Assembly (NCBI RefSeq): GCF_037975245.1
Contig: NC_092571.1
Coordinates: 27,478,564 to 27,542,563 of the forward strand
DNA length: 64,000 nucleotides
Direction of reading: 5' to 3'
Source: Apostichopus japonicus
Lineage: Eukaryota > Echinodermata > Holothuroidea > Aspidochirotida > Stichopodidae
Shown here: in pieces, positions 1-14,700 of the stretch
How positions within the stretch are numbered: the stretch's first letter is position 1
How the letters are laid out: every line of letters starts with the position of its first letter
Made by a program: the position numbers and the translations under genes
Notes under the pieces: generated by a model
What the model saw: the letters and a program-made list of their open reading frames with translations, nothing else
Database searches by the model: none
What the model was told of the DNA's origin: nothing

Positions 1-1860
<1,860 letters not shown>

Positions 1861-2367
1861 GCGAAAGGGAGATTAATTGGTTGTCGTCTGTGCGCCCATC
1901 TGCCATTCTGTGCGTGGAGGTCAGTGTTAAGGCTCTGGCTCTTACAATAGGTCATATGAAATGGAGGAAACACTATGTAGTTAAATAACCCCTGTTGGGG
2001 TAGCACCCCACCCCCTGTGTCCTCCACATCGACTCCGCTCACCAGACATGGTGGTGTGCTAACAAACAGACTATTGTCCCAAAGTTCCCAGACTACTGTA
2101 TATGTAAACAGTCTATTATAGTAAGACGTCTGTTCAGCTGCATAACACAAATGTCGCATAGGAGGGACGGATATATTCAGACAAAATCCACCAATGTGTA
2201 TCATGTTACCTGATACAACAGAATGCCGTCTGTCATTAACTCTTTTTGGATTGTCACGGTAATTTGATGATAAAGTACTAAATACTGTATTTAACACAAT
2301 TATAAAAAAATAATGAATGAAAACCAAAACGTAATATATGAATATAAGTTAATAACATAAAGAATAA
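1861..2367. other. non-coding, downstream of the Ig receptor copy
   Basis: No gene recognised. On the minus strand this lies 3' of the Ig-receptor pseudogene and may include its former 3' UTR; I found no clear polyadenylation signal or A-tract. Confidence 0.4.
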
Positions 2368-3713
2368 TCAGTTAACAATATCATATTGTTCATATTCTTG
2401 TAAATGTTCGCAGGGAGACAGATAACCACCATTGTCATAAGTAAATAACGAAGAATTGATGTTCGTATAGTTATCTGTGGGGATATTTAGTGCATTACTA
2501 TTATCAATCTGAGATTCAATCGTTGGGACTATGTCATCATTCATGGATGTATTTCTATCTTTAGCATTATTCGTACTAGGGTTCTCTCCGGCGGAAACAT
2601 TTAAGCGATATTTATATACTATTATTACAATGAGACATATTAAACAGAAGCAGATGACCATGACAACTAATAAAACAGCTATTACTCGACCTGGGTTATT
2701 GGTTGCACTGATTTCGATCATTGATGTGATATTTCTATTTCTGTAGTTACCAACACATTGTATATTCACTGAGCAGACGTCACTACCGGTATCCAATACA
2801 GTGAGTTCAACGGATGCATCGCTTTTATTGATATCATACTTCCAGTGAGTTGGAATCTTTGTCCAGGATAGGTTGACTTCACTCACATTACTGGTACACT
2901 TAAGAATATGATTTTTCACTTTAGTGCAAATGATTTCTGATGGAGTCACCGCAACAGAGAACAACTGGAGAAGAAGTATAGGTCCAAATGAGCAAGATCC
3001 TTGATAACTTTGATTATAAGGAGCTGGTAATTGTTGAGAGACATTGCAGACAACGACACTATTGTTAAATGATGAGTTGAAGTACAATGATAATGAGAGA
3101 GTCTTAGAGGGGTGCGGGTGAGAGGATACTGTCCTGGTTGAGTTGCTAGTGACATCTGTGGTTTTATAACCCTGTATGATATGGTTTGACAAAGTCACTT
3201 GTGGAATTCCGTCCTCTGAAGTGCAGTTCATCTAGATGAGGTCAATCTGATCCTCGAAAATATATGGTCCGATTTCAATGGAAGATTTACAAATAGGTTT
3301 ACTGCTTATTAATGTGTAGACATCGCCAATCGCAGCATATTTCTCATTACCAACTTCACCACATATATATGTTTTCATTTATATTCTTCAGTTGCATGTT
3401 TTAAAGTCAGGTTGCACGTAGCGAGACCAAAAATTTGAAAATCGAATATATTTGAAAATTCCTCTACTACCTGCTTATTTTGCACAAGTACAATGCCTTG
3501 AAATCTTATGTTAAATGGATTGTTGGCATTTTGTTCACAAATAAATTCAACTGTTTCATTCTTCAGAACGTTGATATGTATAGGAATAGCAGCAAAAGTA
3601 ATAGTCGTCGTCCGTTGAGAAGAGGAAGGTTTCAAACATGTTGTCACAACCGCACACGATAAAAGTGTCGGTAAAACATTCTCAAGTCTCATAAAAGCCA
3701 TATCGCTCTTCAA
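2368..3713 (-). pseudogene. Ig-superfamily single-pass receptor, disrupted, intronless
   Basis: Read on the minus strand this is one uninterrupted receptor-like coding stretch without introns. A hydrophobic signal-like segment follows the start (about 3690-3640), then three Ig-like units with paired cysteines, many N-glycosylation sites (NxS/T), a transmembrane helix (about 2625-2705) and a cytoplasmic tail of about 75 residues ending in EYEQYDIVN. The tail holds tyrosine motifs typical of SH2-domain docking (YTNI, YDN, YDIV). Two lesions break it: the frame shifts near 3365-3375, at the end of the first Ig unit just before a TYICGE strand, and an in-frame TAG lies at 3232-3234 in the second Ig unit. 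Lack of introns in a multi-Ig receptor suggests a retrocopy, though no poly(A) tract or target duplication is visible. Family membership is by fold pattern only; an Ig-type immune or adhesion receptor is the likely source. Assembly error could explain one lesion but less easily both. Confidence 0.6.
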
Positions 3714-5168
3714 CCGTGTGATGATTCAAACAAATTACCTACAGCAGAAAGGACAAAAAATAATACACGTATAAGACTTATATCATATCTATATTTGATC
3801 GTTTAAAAAAAAGAAATAAATAGCTTTGTAATGTCTCAAATTGTGAAGTACTATATGCTACAGTTAGTTCATTACCAATGGTGAGTTATGTACTTTAAAA
3901 AGTTCTCGATTACTAAAGCCTTTACTGCAATAATGTTATTGTCAATTGCTTCGCGCTTATGCACAATTCACATATCGATGAAGATAAGTATGCATCAGGC
4001 GTAGAAGCCGATCGAAAGCTGTGTTAGGGTGGGACGGAAATCTGTTTTAAGTTGTAGAAGTTCCCTTGGCACTATTTCAGTTTTGCACAAGCTGTGATGA
4101 CCTAGACGATACATTAGGAATTTCAACTTTTTCTATCCACATCTCGAATACCTGTTCTTGAAATTTATTTTATCTTGTACTTTTTCCTGAGTTACTGTCT
4201 CCTCTTGAAGTAACACTTCTTGTACCAAACATCGACAGTATTATCTCAGACAAGGTTAGAAGTATATTATCTCAAACTTCGATTAGCATTATTTGTTTGC
4301 AAGAAATTTAATGATCTTTGTGAAAAGACGAAAGTTCTACGAACATATCAAAATTTCGAATTATCGTCCACACTACTACTTACTATTTCAGTTCCACTTT
4401 TTCTCAAATTATGATATTTTTTCAATCGAATTTCTGAAATTTATCTCAACATTCTACTACTTCGTTCGGAATTTCTATTTGTAGAAATTAAGCCATTTTA
4501 TTCACAAACTGTCGACGTATTACTTATATTTTACATTTTTGTATTGAACATTCAACTTTCTTTCAAATGATCCATTATTTAATGTAAAATATGAGACTGT
4601 TTACCTCCTCAAAGTCTTGAAATATTTCTCATGATTGCTACTGTGTTATTGCAATAAGTTGCTTGTTTTTGTATGCCGTCATTTCGACTGTTTAATTGTT
4701 CGAAATTTTGAGCAAACAAAATTCAATGTTGAATGATGCTATGCTGAATACTAGAAGGCAATGTGCCTCTTGTTCTGTTGTTAGAAAATTGGAAGAGGAG
4801 AAAATGTCGAGAAAGCAACTCCTGCCTTTACTCTGCTCAGTGCTGGCTCTCCTGCACCTCGTCCCTAAGCCTATACTTTGTGATGCTATACTATCTGATG
4901 TGGCCTAGCGCTACAATATTGCTTCAAAGTGAAGCTAGAATACATTGCTTTTACAAAATTACAACGAACAATTGATGCCCGTGAAGCTAGATTCCTTAAT
5001 CTTTTCCTCATATCTTGTTTAACAGTTATAGTAAGATAAAGTGGACTTACCGACGTAACGTTTGAAGCAGTATTTGTACGATCTCTTTGAGCGTGACTAT
5101 GTGATATTGAATGGCTATAGTTCAGCAACTATGTTTGTATGTAGGTATGTGTGCGTGGGTGTATGGGT
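3714..5168. other. non-coding stretch
   Basis: No gene, RNA or clear repeat recognised. Only short frames without domain character. Confidence 0.5.
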
Positions 5169-5273
5169 GTGTATGTATGTATGTATGTATGTATGTATGT
5201 ATGTATGTATGTATGTATGTATGTATGTATGTATGTGTGTATGTATGTATGTATGTATGTATGTATGTATGTA
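5169..5273. repeat. (GTAT)n microsatellite
   Basis: About 100 bp of tandem GTAT with one GTGTGTAT interruption. It is flanked on the right by GAGGAC-rich sequence of the kind seen beside other GTAT arrays in the window. Confidence 0.95.
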
Positions 5274-5598
5274 CTTGAGAAGCCATCTTTGTGAGAACAT
5301 CTGTCTCTACAAGACGGCAATATGAGGACGATTTAGAAATATGAGGACTTTTTTAATGTCCTCACATTAGGACCCGTATCACCTTCATCTAGTGCATTGT
5401 CTAAGAACCCCTGACAAGTTTCTCATCATTCCTCATTTGCTCATAAAAATAACTAAGGGTGTATATTTTGCATACACTGGCTTTCTTTGGTAAGCTACAT
5501 GTCGCCCTCTATTTTGGGTATGGCATACATGCGTGTTGTGTAGGCGATCACGACCGTGCGTTTATAGTATGTAGTTCAGTCGTGCACTTGACCAAGTC

Positions 5599-5910
5599 AT
5601 GTTCACGCTGCATACTATCGTTGCTATTATTGTAGCGATATCATTGTTTGTCATATTTGCGGTTCTTTTGAAATGGATATATGAAATAGCTTCCAACTTA
5701 CGACAAATTCAGAGCCGCTTTTTCTATGAAGGTGGTTGCGTGGTTATCCCAGTATCAGCGAATAACACACCGACATATCAACAACAGGAGCTAGGCCTAC
5801 CACTCCCAGTACCAGTACCACTAGACCTACCAACCAATACAGAGCAAGACGCAGCGCCAAGCTGCACGCCTCCAACACAAACATACTTCGAGTTCGAGAC
5901 AGTTTTGTGA
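5599..5910 (+). CDS. hypothetical small single-pass membrane protein
   Basis: A 103-residue ORF beginning MFTLHTIVAI, with one strongly hydrophobic segment at residues 6-27 followed by basic and polar residues, then a proline-rich tail (residues 70-100) ending FETVL. A TATA-like tttata lies about 40 bp upstream of the ATG. The stop is followed within a few bases by a possible donor (AAG/gttagt), so the ORF could sit in the first exon of a longer transcript. I recognise no family. The membrane segment and the length of the frame in AT-rich DNA are the only support; it may be a chance ORF. Confidence 0.3.
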   Translation: MFTLHTIVAIIVAISLFVIFAVLLKWIYEIASNLRQIQSRFFYEGGCVVIPVSANNTPTYQQQELGLPLPVPVPLDLPTNTEQDAAPSCTPPTQTYFEFETVL

Positions 5911-6575
5911 AAGGTTAGTTAAGGTAAATTGCTGTTATACAGCTCCCTGGTTTGGACCGTTGTATTCCGATATTGGTACTGCCACGCACTAGTGAAAGTA
6001 TCGCCATAAACTCGGAGTAGGCCTAGTGGCGAATCATGTACACATAATAGGCTAGGCCTATGATGTCTACTACTATAGTCTTTGCCTACCGTTCACAAGT
6101 CCTCAGATTGACTGTGTAGGCTAGGCTAATTTATATGAGATGGCAATGAGGGATCGACAGGCCAGAGAGAGGTGAGATTGTTCTCATGTTACATAATATC
6201 ACACCTAGGATTAGCTGTAGTGTTATGGTTTGGGATGTTGTATTCCAATATCAGTACTGTCAAGCACTTACGAAAATATCAACCTTAGTTCGTGTTAAGC
6301 CTCAAACTGATTGCCCACCGTTCAGAAGTCCTCATATTGACGTAATGTAAGCTAGGCTAACTTATAACGTTAACAATCCATTAGTCCTTTAAGAAAACTG
6401 TCTGGTGGAAGATTTTGATACATTGTCCTCAGTTCTAATTTTCTCTTCCTAACCATGTGAAAACTACATGCTCCCCTATTCGACATTTTCTTCTTGTAGA
6501 AATCTGGTTTTTGGTTTAGATGATAATCGTAACATTTGCAATCATGCGTGTGTGTATGCATTTGTTTTGCTAACT

Positions 6576-6724
6576 GACCGAGGACTTGAACAAAAGAATT
6601 TCAGGTCCTCGGTTGTGATTTCTAAAGAATCACCACGTCCTTGGAAGAATTCTATTGTATGGGGTATTGTTAAGGTTAAGGTACGTGGATTTGAACAATG
6701 GAAAATTCAATGGGGTCCTCGGTC
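6576..6724. mobile_element. 149-bp inverted-repeat element, copy 1
   Basis: It begins gaccgaggac and ends gtcctcggtc, which are exact reverse complements. Just inside the left end, accgaggacttgaa pairs again with ttcaggtcctcggt, giving a small hairpin. An equally long copy lies at 32380-32528 and a diverged one at 19255-19399. Flanking sequence is partly shared between copies, so the 149-bp core may sit inside a larger repeat. Confidence 0.65.
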
Positions 6725-6766
6725 TGAATGTAATACAAACATGTGTGTGTGTGTGCGTTTGTGACG

Positions 6767-7215
6767 CCCAGCTTGTAAACACGATATCTCAAGAAGGGAA
6801 GCTTGGACAGTTCTCATATTTGGTACATAGGAATACCTTATTGAGTAGAAAAAGCCTTTTGTTTTTGGTGTAGGTCAGAGGTCATTTAAGGTCACCAGGG
6901 GTCAAATTGTGAAAAGCTTATAAACATGATATCTCAACGAACAAAGCTTGGACTAATCTCATATTTTGTTTGTAGAAGTACCACATTTAGTACATGAAGC
7001 TTATTGTTTTTGGTGTAGGTCAAAGGTCACTTGGGGTCACCAGGGGTCAAATAGTGAAAAGCTTGTAAACATTATATCTCAAGAAGCAAAGCTTGCATTG
7101 ACTTCATTTTTGGTATGTAGGTTGACCACATTAAGTACAAAAAAACCTATCGTTTTTGGTGGATGTCGAAGGTCATTTTGGGTCACCAGGGGTCAACTTG
7201 TAAAAACCTTTTCAT
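6767..7215. repeat. three tandem ~145-bp units with AGGTCA half-sites
   Basis: Three diverged units share 'gatatctcaagaa', 'aagcttg', 'gtttttggtg' and 'ggtcaccaggggtca'. Units 1 and 2 contain two AGGTCA half-sites one base apart (6872-6884 and 7017-7029), the DR1 arrangement bound by RXR/HNF4-type nuclear receptors. Unit 3 keeps only one intact half-site. Confidence 0.8.
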
Positions 7216-8696
7216 AATAGACGGTATCTCCCATCGTCCAGCCTATAAGTAGATGACATGGGCAATTCGCCTCATAAGAATAGGAGAGCCTTTTGACAAT
7301 TGAAAATGATCTTACGGGCATCCGTAGATTTGAATATGAACTCGCGACAATATCCCCATTGACTTAAGTGTGTCGCTAGAAGTCCTGAATTGCTATGTAC
7401 ATAGCTACATACATGTGTGTGTTACAGTGTCTTCCAAGGCTTGCTTGCAGACCATATATAAAAGTGCTAGAGCTACTGCAACACTTGTCACTCAACCGTA
7501 TGGATATTTTGCTAAAGAGTTGATGTGATTTCGATGGAATAGTGCACTTGAATGGCGAAGCATGCCTTCTCTAGATAATATTTGTAGATAATTGGTAGTT
7601 CTGGTTGGATGTTAGTTTGCACAGGTACCGCGAAATTTCAAAACATTTCTTGGCCAGCTGCCAAGGAGAAACTAGGTCAAGCACCTGTGAACTTGAGATT
7701 TGCTTTCACTTCATGGAGTTGGCTGTAATGTTGGCCTAGTTTTTCTCAATAACTTGTGAAACTACCATTGGCAGGGTCCGACAAATTTGATATTTTGGGA
7801 CTAGTTGTGAATGGGGTAAGGGATTGTTTCTAAACATAACAGTCATGTGATCCAATGTCAACAAAGGTCAATCAGGGGTCAAAAACTAGTATTTTTGCAA
7901 TAACTTGAGAACCAAATGTCCATCAAGGTTGGGAGTTACGCTATTGTAATACAATATTAGACCTGCCATTGGGTGACCTTTGACCTCAGGTTGACCTCCA
8001 GTGACCTGTATTAGCTTCTTTCAAGTTGATTCTTTGAAATTTCGTGGACATATTCCAATCTAAATTGTCCATAAGTGGACTCCTCTGCAACCTTAATGTG
8101 CGAAGTTATTAGAGATTTGGTTTGGTTTGTAATACTTGGTGTGCGGATTCATAACATTGAGTACAAGAACCCTACTGTTGTTGATGGAGGTGTGTATATC
8201 CATGTACAGACTGACCTGTGTTAGCATGCCATAGTGTAACAGCTAGTTCTGGTTATACTAACAAGCAGAAGTCTAGTGCATTGAAGTCATCGAAACCTCA
8301 ATGCATTTTGCATTCTGGTTATTAAATTCACTAGTCTTTCACCAGAAGCACCAATTTATTTTGTGAATGACGTTATGCTGGCATATAGGCAAAACGAGCT
8401 CCTTGAAGTTTTAGCACTCCCATCAATCTGTATTTAAACGCAGTTTTTGTTGTGACTATTGTAGGAACTGTATGTAGTGTGGGTTATGCCGCAATCTGCA
8501 TTTACCAAGGTGACATCACGTTCGCTACTGTTCAAAGTATATTTGAAATATCCATCCTTAAAGATTAAAAAAAATGTTCCTCTTTCAAACACAATACTAA
8601 CATTCTCATACTTTTGAAACATGTTTCTAAACTTATTTATTGTGCATTAAGGTAACATCTAAGAGTCAAAGCTATCGCTTGATTTTTACTTCACAG
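7216..8696. other. non-coding, upstream of the SET-recombinase gene
   Basis: No ORF of note. The stretch 7855-8012 holds further GGTCA/TGACC clusters, including an inverted DR1 (TGACCT-T-TGACCT, 7974-7986), so it may be a decayed extension of the preceding tandem repeat. The first exon and promoter of the downstream gene are not recognisable here. Confidence 0.45.
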
Positions 8697-8756
8697 GTCA
8701 CATGCAGATGATGGACGACCAAGAAGGTTTTCTCATGAAAATTCTTCCCATTAAAG
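8697..8756 (+). CDS. exon: start of the SET domain
   Basis: Acceptor ttcacag and donor gtaagaa bound a 60-bp exon ending EGFLMKILPIK in phase 1. It corresponds to the strand that opens the SET domain in KMT5A. Several ATG codons lie inside (8702, 8708, 8711), so translation could begin here, but the clean acceptor argues for an earlier exon. Confidence 0.65.
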
Positions 8757-11700
8757 GTAAGAATCACAATATTACTTCTGTCCAGTACATAACACTTTTG
8801 TTTCCTATCTTTCTGATGAACAAAATGTTACAAGGTATTAATACATATATTTTGTTAATGAATCTTTGAATTGAATGGATTATAACTATGAGTGCACTCT
8901 TTGTGTGGAATTTCTATCTACTATTACGTAAATCGTATGGGAATTAAGGGTCCATTGACGTGATCACGTCGATCTAGATCGATCTAGCGCTGTGTTATGC
9001 AATGGTCGATCTTTATAGGAAACATTAATGTAACAATCATTCGATAACTTTGATGTTTTTGAGTTGAGTTTTAATCATTGGAATCATTTTAAATGCTTAG
9101 AGTTGTGTGTTGTTCAAAATTGGTTATAAGATGACAAATTGTACACAGAGTACTGAATCATATGCTGGTGAGAAGTGGGGGTAATGATCAATGGTTTATT
9201 CTCCCTAAGGGGTATTCCTTGAGTTGATGCTGCATTGTTTCAAAATTATTATCAGTTTGAGCCATTGGTCAATGTCCCTTTTTGTTTGTAAATAATCATT
9301 TTTTCATTACTCATGATCTGATAAGGCACTTTCGTGTAATATCCTTCACTTACTGAATTGGCAAATAAACCACAAAAATATCAACATCCTGCTTAACCCA
9401 ATAAAGGAGAAAGCAAAATCTCAGAAAGTCATGTTCATGAAGTTTCAGACAAAACTGTACACAGTTAATACAACCCAGTGTAATGTTCTTGACATGAAGG
9501 CCTGCAGTCAAATGCTTTTACCAGAACTGGCACAAACGATGGAGCAGTAAACTTTCAAAAATTCTTCTAAAAACCCAATTTCCATTAACATGCACCATTT
9601 AGAACTTCACCACTGGGAAAGCAAAACAGGTGTCTTTTTAGACTGCTGAGGGTTCTACAAATTTATATCACATTTGGTACATAGTACTACTAGGGCAATG
9701 GAGATCTGCTTATGCGCTTGTAAGATGCAAATGCTATTTTACTTTTCAAATGAGCAAGCAAACAAAAAGGGATCTTTTCTACTCTCAAAGTTTATAATCA
9801 ATATCTAGACACTAATAATCAAGTGATCTTTTCTGTTAAAATGGCCTTTAGGCAGATGTAATGATTTACAAACTTGTGCAGGTGGCATGTTGGTCAAAGA
9901 AATAGTTGGGCAGGCAAAAAATCAGGTACCTGGTATGCCGCCGGGTCGGACCAGTCGGGTACCTAGCTTCAAAATTTCTACCAATTATGGGGTGCCTTTG
10001 TCAACAAATGTGGTGCTCTTATTACAAAGTCCTTTCGGTCGATCCACACTCTTGATTCATGAAGAAGAAACTATTCAAACTAAACCCTCTTACACTATAG
10101 CAATTAAAATCTTGTTCACATTTATAATGATTATTTATTCCTATCAACTGAATGCATTGTGACTGATATTGTAGTAAGACTAGGATTGAAATCCTACTAA
10201 ACATCATTCTGAGGGCATACAACTTTCGACAGTGCCCCTTTTAAACCAGCATGTTGCAAATAAAATTGATCTCATGGAAGCAAGATCTCTAGTAAATCAT
10301 ACATACAGAAATTAGTATTTAAGTAGACCACACCAAATTTTTAGTAAGAAGATGATCAAATTTCCAGACATTTCCAAATATTTTAAAAGTGGTATTAAGA
10401 CACTTTGCTGTATAGCAAGTTAAGTAGTCTAAACACCTTTGCCATTAACAGTTTAAGTTAAAAAGTTACTACCAAAAAGTGACTATTGTAACAGTAAATT
10501 ACAGACTTCGTGTTTTCTAACAGAACATTTATCATCTCAGTGGCATTAAACACAGATATGCTGGGTTTAAATTGACAATGATGGCATACATCTCTCCCAT
10601 TGAGGGCTATCATACCAGACTGCATGCATGTATGCATATGGTTGATCACCTCTCCTCGTGCTTGAAAATCTAAGGATTATGTCTGTCAGGCTCATGTGGG
10701 TTAGCCATTCGGAGGGGGTAGATATGTAAGACTCAAAGAGACTTTCCATAGACATGAGCCAGCAATATTTGGTGTTTACACAAATTAAGCGCAGCATAGC
10801 GAAAGAAAGATAAAATTGGAGGGAGGAAAGAAGCAGAAATGACAAGCAATTAGGCTTACGTGAAAATAAAAAATATTCTGGCAACAGAAAATCAATTCAT
10901 TTTTGTGTCCTTGTCTTTCAGGAAGAGCTATTTTTACCAAAAGAAAATTTGAGAAAGGAGATTTTCTGCTTACTTACAAGGGAGAATTGGTAAATGCAAC
11001 AGAAGGAGATAAGAGAGATGCCATCAAGGAGACTGGATTTAGGTTTTTTTTCCGTTGGAAACATCAAAAGTTGTGGTAAGCAAACCTACAAACTTACTCT
11101 GCATGAATGAAGTTCATGTTCCATTACATTATAATGTTGTGAGATCTTTTACGTGATGTTTCAAAGTATGAGTAAATGATACTGATTTAGATAGATTGTT
11201 GGAATGTCAGAGGTAGTCTGAAACCATTAAGTAAAATATTAAGAAGGGTTGAAAACTAAGTAAGGAATAAGTTCCAGGTTCATATCAAGTTTCAGCTTGT
11301 TGACAATTTTACGAAGTACTAAGTATACACAGTTTGTACTGATTTAAGTGCACATCTGAGCACATTTTCAGTGAAAACTTTAACATGCATAGCTCCCATG
11401 GAGAGGATGAAATATTGAAATTCCTTAGCCAGTTGGGGTGTACAAGCTATCTCAATTACCATAGCAACAAATGTCATGCAATCAGAGGTCAGATGCTAGG
11501 ACACCTTATGGGCCACCCTTGGTGGGGTTCCAGGGTGTGACCAGAAGTTCATGACGAGGGAAGGGCCAAAAGGTGTGTGTGGGTACACGTGTTTGAGTCA
11601 GATTTTGGTTCAAGAAATCCCCTTAAATGGCCTGGTTTAACTTCTTCAACCTTGGTGGGTAGCTGCCCAAGGGCGAACAATTGTGTCTTGCAGACACATT

Positions 11701-14700
11701 CAGCGAAATCGTTACATTGACATTCTTGAATTAAACTTTACTTATGAGTACAATGCAAGAAAAACCTTTGAACAGGAACTTTATCTATCTGCTGTTGGTG
11801 GCCCCCACAATAACGTGTTACAATCTCAGAAAGTTGATATGCAATTACTATACAATGACTTTGGGACTTGATGTCAACCTGCCTTGCTTTCTTTTTACTA
11901 AGGTTAATTGTGCACAGACCTTCACAAGCAATGTATCATTCAGAAGCAGTCTGTTTGGTTCTCAACAGAACTTGCATCTCACATTGGCAAGGAATCAAAA
12001 AGTCACCTTGCGCCTGTGTTCAACAGTAACACACAGATGTAAGAAAAACATTTCGGAGAACTTTGTCATGTGTTTGTGCAATTATTTACTCTTCATAAAC
12101 CCTTTGGTTTTGAGATGCCAAAGAGGTCATCTGAAGGTAACATAGGTCATATACTTTAGAACCTTAACACGCATGTTTATTGTGCTCATAATGCATGCAT
12201 TTTGTAGGCTCATAAACACACAGTCATATTAGTTTTGTACACTGCTTGCAGAGCTTCTTTGTGCTGAAAGTGAATTTTGAAATTTTCATTTTATTTCTGA
12301 ACTTTTGCTTGACCATGTGTATTAAGTTATCATACGTTCAAATAAAACCCTTACTTAAGGGGAATCAGAGGTCATTAGACTTCAACATATGTGAAGCAAA
12401 CCCATATGTACGTAGATGTACTATGGTTGAGTTCATAGTGTGTCAAACTGGGTAGATGTCAGAGGTCAACTGATATCAAATACTCAACAATAGCAGTACA
12501 TCTATCATTTTTATGTAAGGAATTGCTGAATCTTGAGATTAGACAGGCGGTGGAATGTGTCTTTAGAAATGATTCTTCTATTTCGTGCATCTTGTCATTA
12601 ATTGTGGTTTTGTTAAAAAAAAAATTGTTTGTTTCTTCCAGTGTCGATGCCTCAGAGGAGCCAAGGGATGATGATCCATGGAAATTTGGACGATTAGTCA
12701 ACCACGCCAGAAGTAGAAAAGAGATAAACAGCAAAGTGAAAGTTTTTGAAGGGCCAGACAATAAGCCACAGCTACAGTTGTTTGCAACTCGACACATTCC
12801 AGCAGATGAAGAAATACTCTACGATTATGGATTGCCATTTTCATATTGTTTTCCACCACCAGCTTTTTTCAGAGTCCCAGAAGAAATTCCACAGAAGGAA
12901 AATGAGAATTTTGAATCAGATTCAACTTATGCTCCAGAGTCCGACCACTCAGACTCCCAGTTGTCACAAGTAATACCATTGCCATGTCCATTTTCACGTA
13001 CCTGTCGTGGGGTCACCCAAGAAACATCGCCCATTCATGAGGATGGATTTCCAGTTGAGGAAGAGGTAAATCTACAATTATCTCCTGCAGTAGTTCCAGA
13101 ACCCTGCAACTCAGACTCACAATTGTCAGAAGTAATACCATTGCAGCATCCCTACCGTCATGACAGCGATGCTGGGAATGGTGATTTAAGTGACTTGGAG
13201 GAAGACCACGATCCAGATTATTCAGTTGAGAGGTCTAATATCGATGATTCAAATGCTTCTTCAAATGACTCTTCAGATACTTCCCCACAGAAATTAAAGG
13301 TTTCCAAGGTAATTGTAGAAGCGGAAGAGTTCTGTGAAAATGTTAGAGCAAGCAGTCCTGTAAGTAGGGAACTCATAGAAGACAAGATGAAGGAGTATGA
13401 AGTTGAAGCCTCAGGTGACAAAGGAGAGCCCGAAGCTGCAACTGAAACCACAAAAAAGCCAAAGGCAAGCAAGAAGAGAAAGCTTAAGGTATACGAGAAA
13501 AGAAAATTACTTGTGAAAGGTATCATTGATGAGGAAGATTCAGATAATGATACTGTTAACATGAATACAAACATTCACCAGAAGAAAGATGTTTTGAAAA
13601 AGAAATATTCGTCAAGTGAAGATAAAGAGTTCACTACCGCAAGTGGAGTGCAGCTTGGAGAAGTTCCAGAATCCTGCAACTTAGACTCACAAATGTCAGA
13701 GGTAGTATCATTGGCATGTCCATTTTCAAATATCTGTCATGGGGTTACCCAGGATACATCACCCTTTCATGCGAATGAATTTCCAATTGAAGGAGAGGTA
13801 GATTTGCAATTATCTCCTGCAGAAGTTCCAGAATCCTGGAACTCAGACTCACAATTGTCAGAAGTAATACCATTGCATCATCCCTACCGTCATGACAGCG
13901 ATGCTGGGAATGGTGATTTAAGTGACTTGGAGGAAGACCATGACCCAGATTATTCAGTTGAGAGGTCTAATATCGATGATTCAAATGCTTCTTCAAATGA
14001 CTCTTCAGATACTTCCACACAGAAGTTAAAGGTTTCCAAGGCAGTTGTGGAAGCGGAAGAGTTCTGTGAAAATGTTAGAGCAAGCAGTCCTGTAAGTAGG
14101 GAACTCATAGAAGACAAGATGAAGGAGTATGAAGTTGAAGCCTCAGGTGACAAAGGAGAGCCCGAAGCTGCAACTGAAACCACAAAAAAGCCAAAGGCAA
14201 GCAAGAAGAGAAAGCTTAAGGTATACAAGAAAAGAAAATTACTTGTGAAAGGTATCATTGATGAGGAAGATTCAGATGATGATACTGTTAACAAGAATAC
14301 AAACATTCACCAGAAGAAAGATGTTTTGAAAAAGAAATATTCGTCAAGTGTAGATAAAGAGTTCACTACCGCAGGTGGAGTGCAGCTTGCAGAGAAAAAT
14401 GGCGAGGAAGAGTCCACAATTGCGATTAAAACTAAAACAAAGTCAAAGGTTCACAGGAAGAAAAACAAATCAAAGGCTAAGGTATCCAAGAGAAGAAAGC
14501 TACTTGTAGAAGACAACAAAGATGAGGAATCTACAGATTTAGATAGAAGAAAATCAAAAACTTACGAAGAGACATATTTTGTGGAAGATGAAGATTCATC
14601 AAGTGAAGATAAAGAGTTCACTACCACAAGTGGAGTGCAGCTTGCAGAGAAAAGTGACGAGGAAGAGCCCACAATTGCAATTAAAACTAAAACAAAGTCA

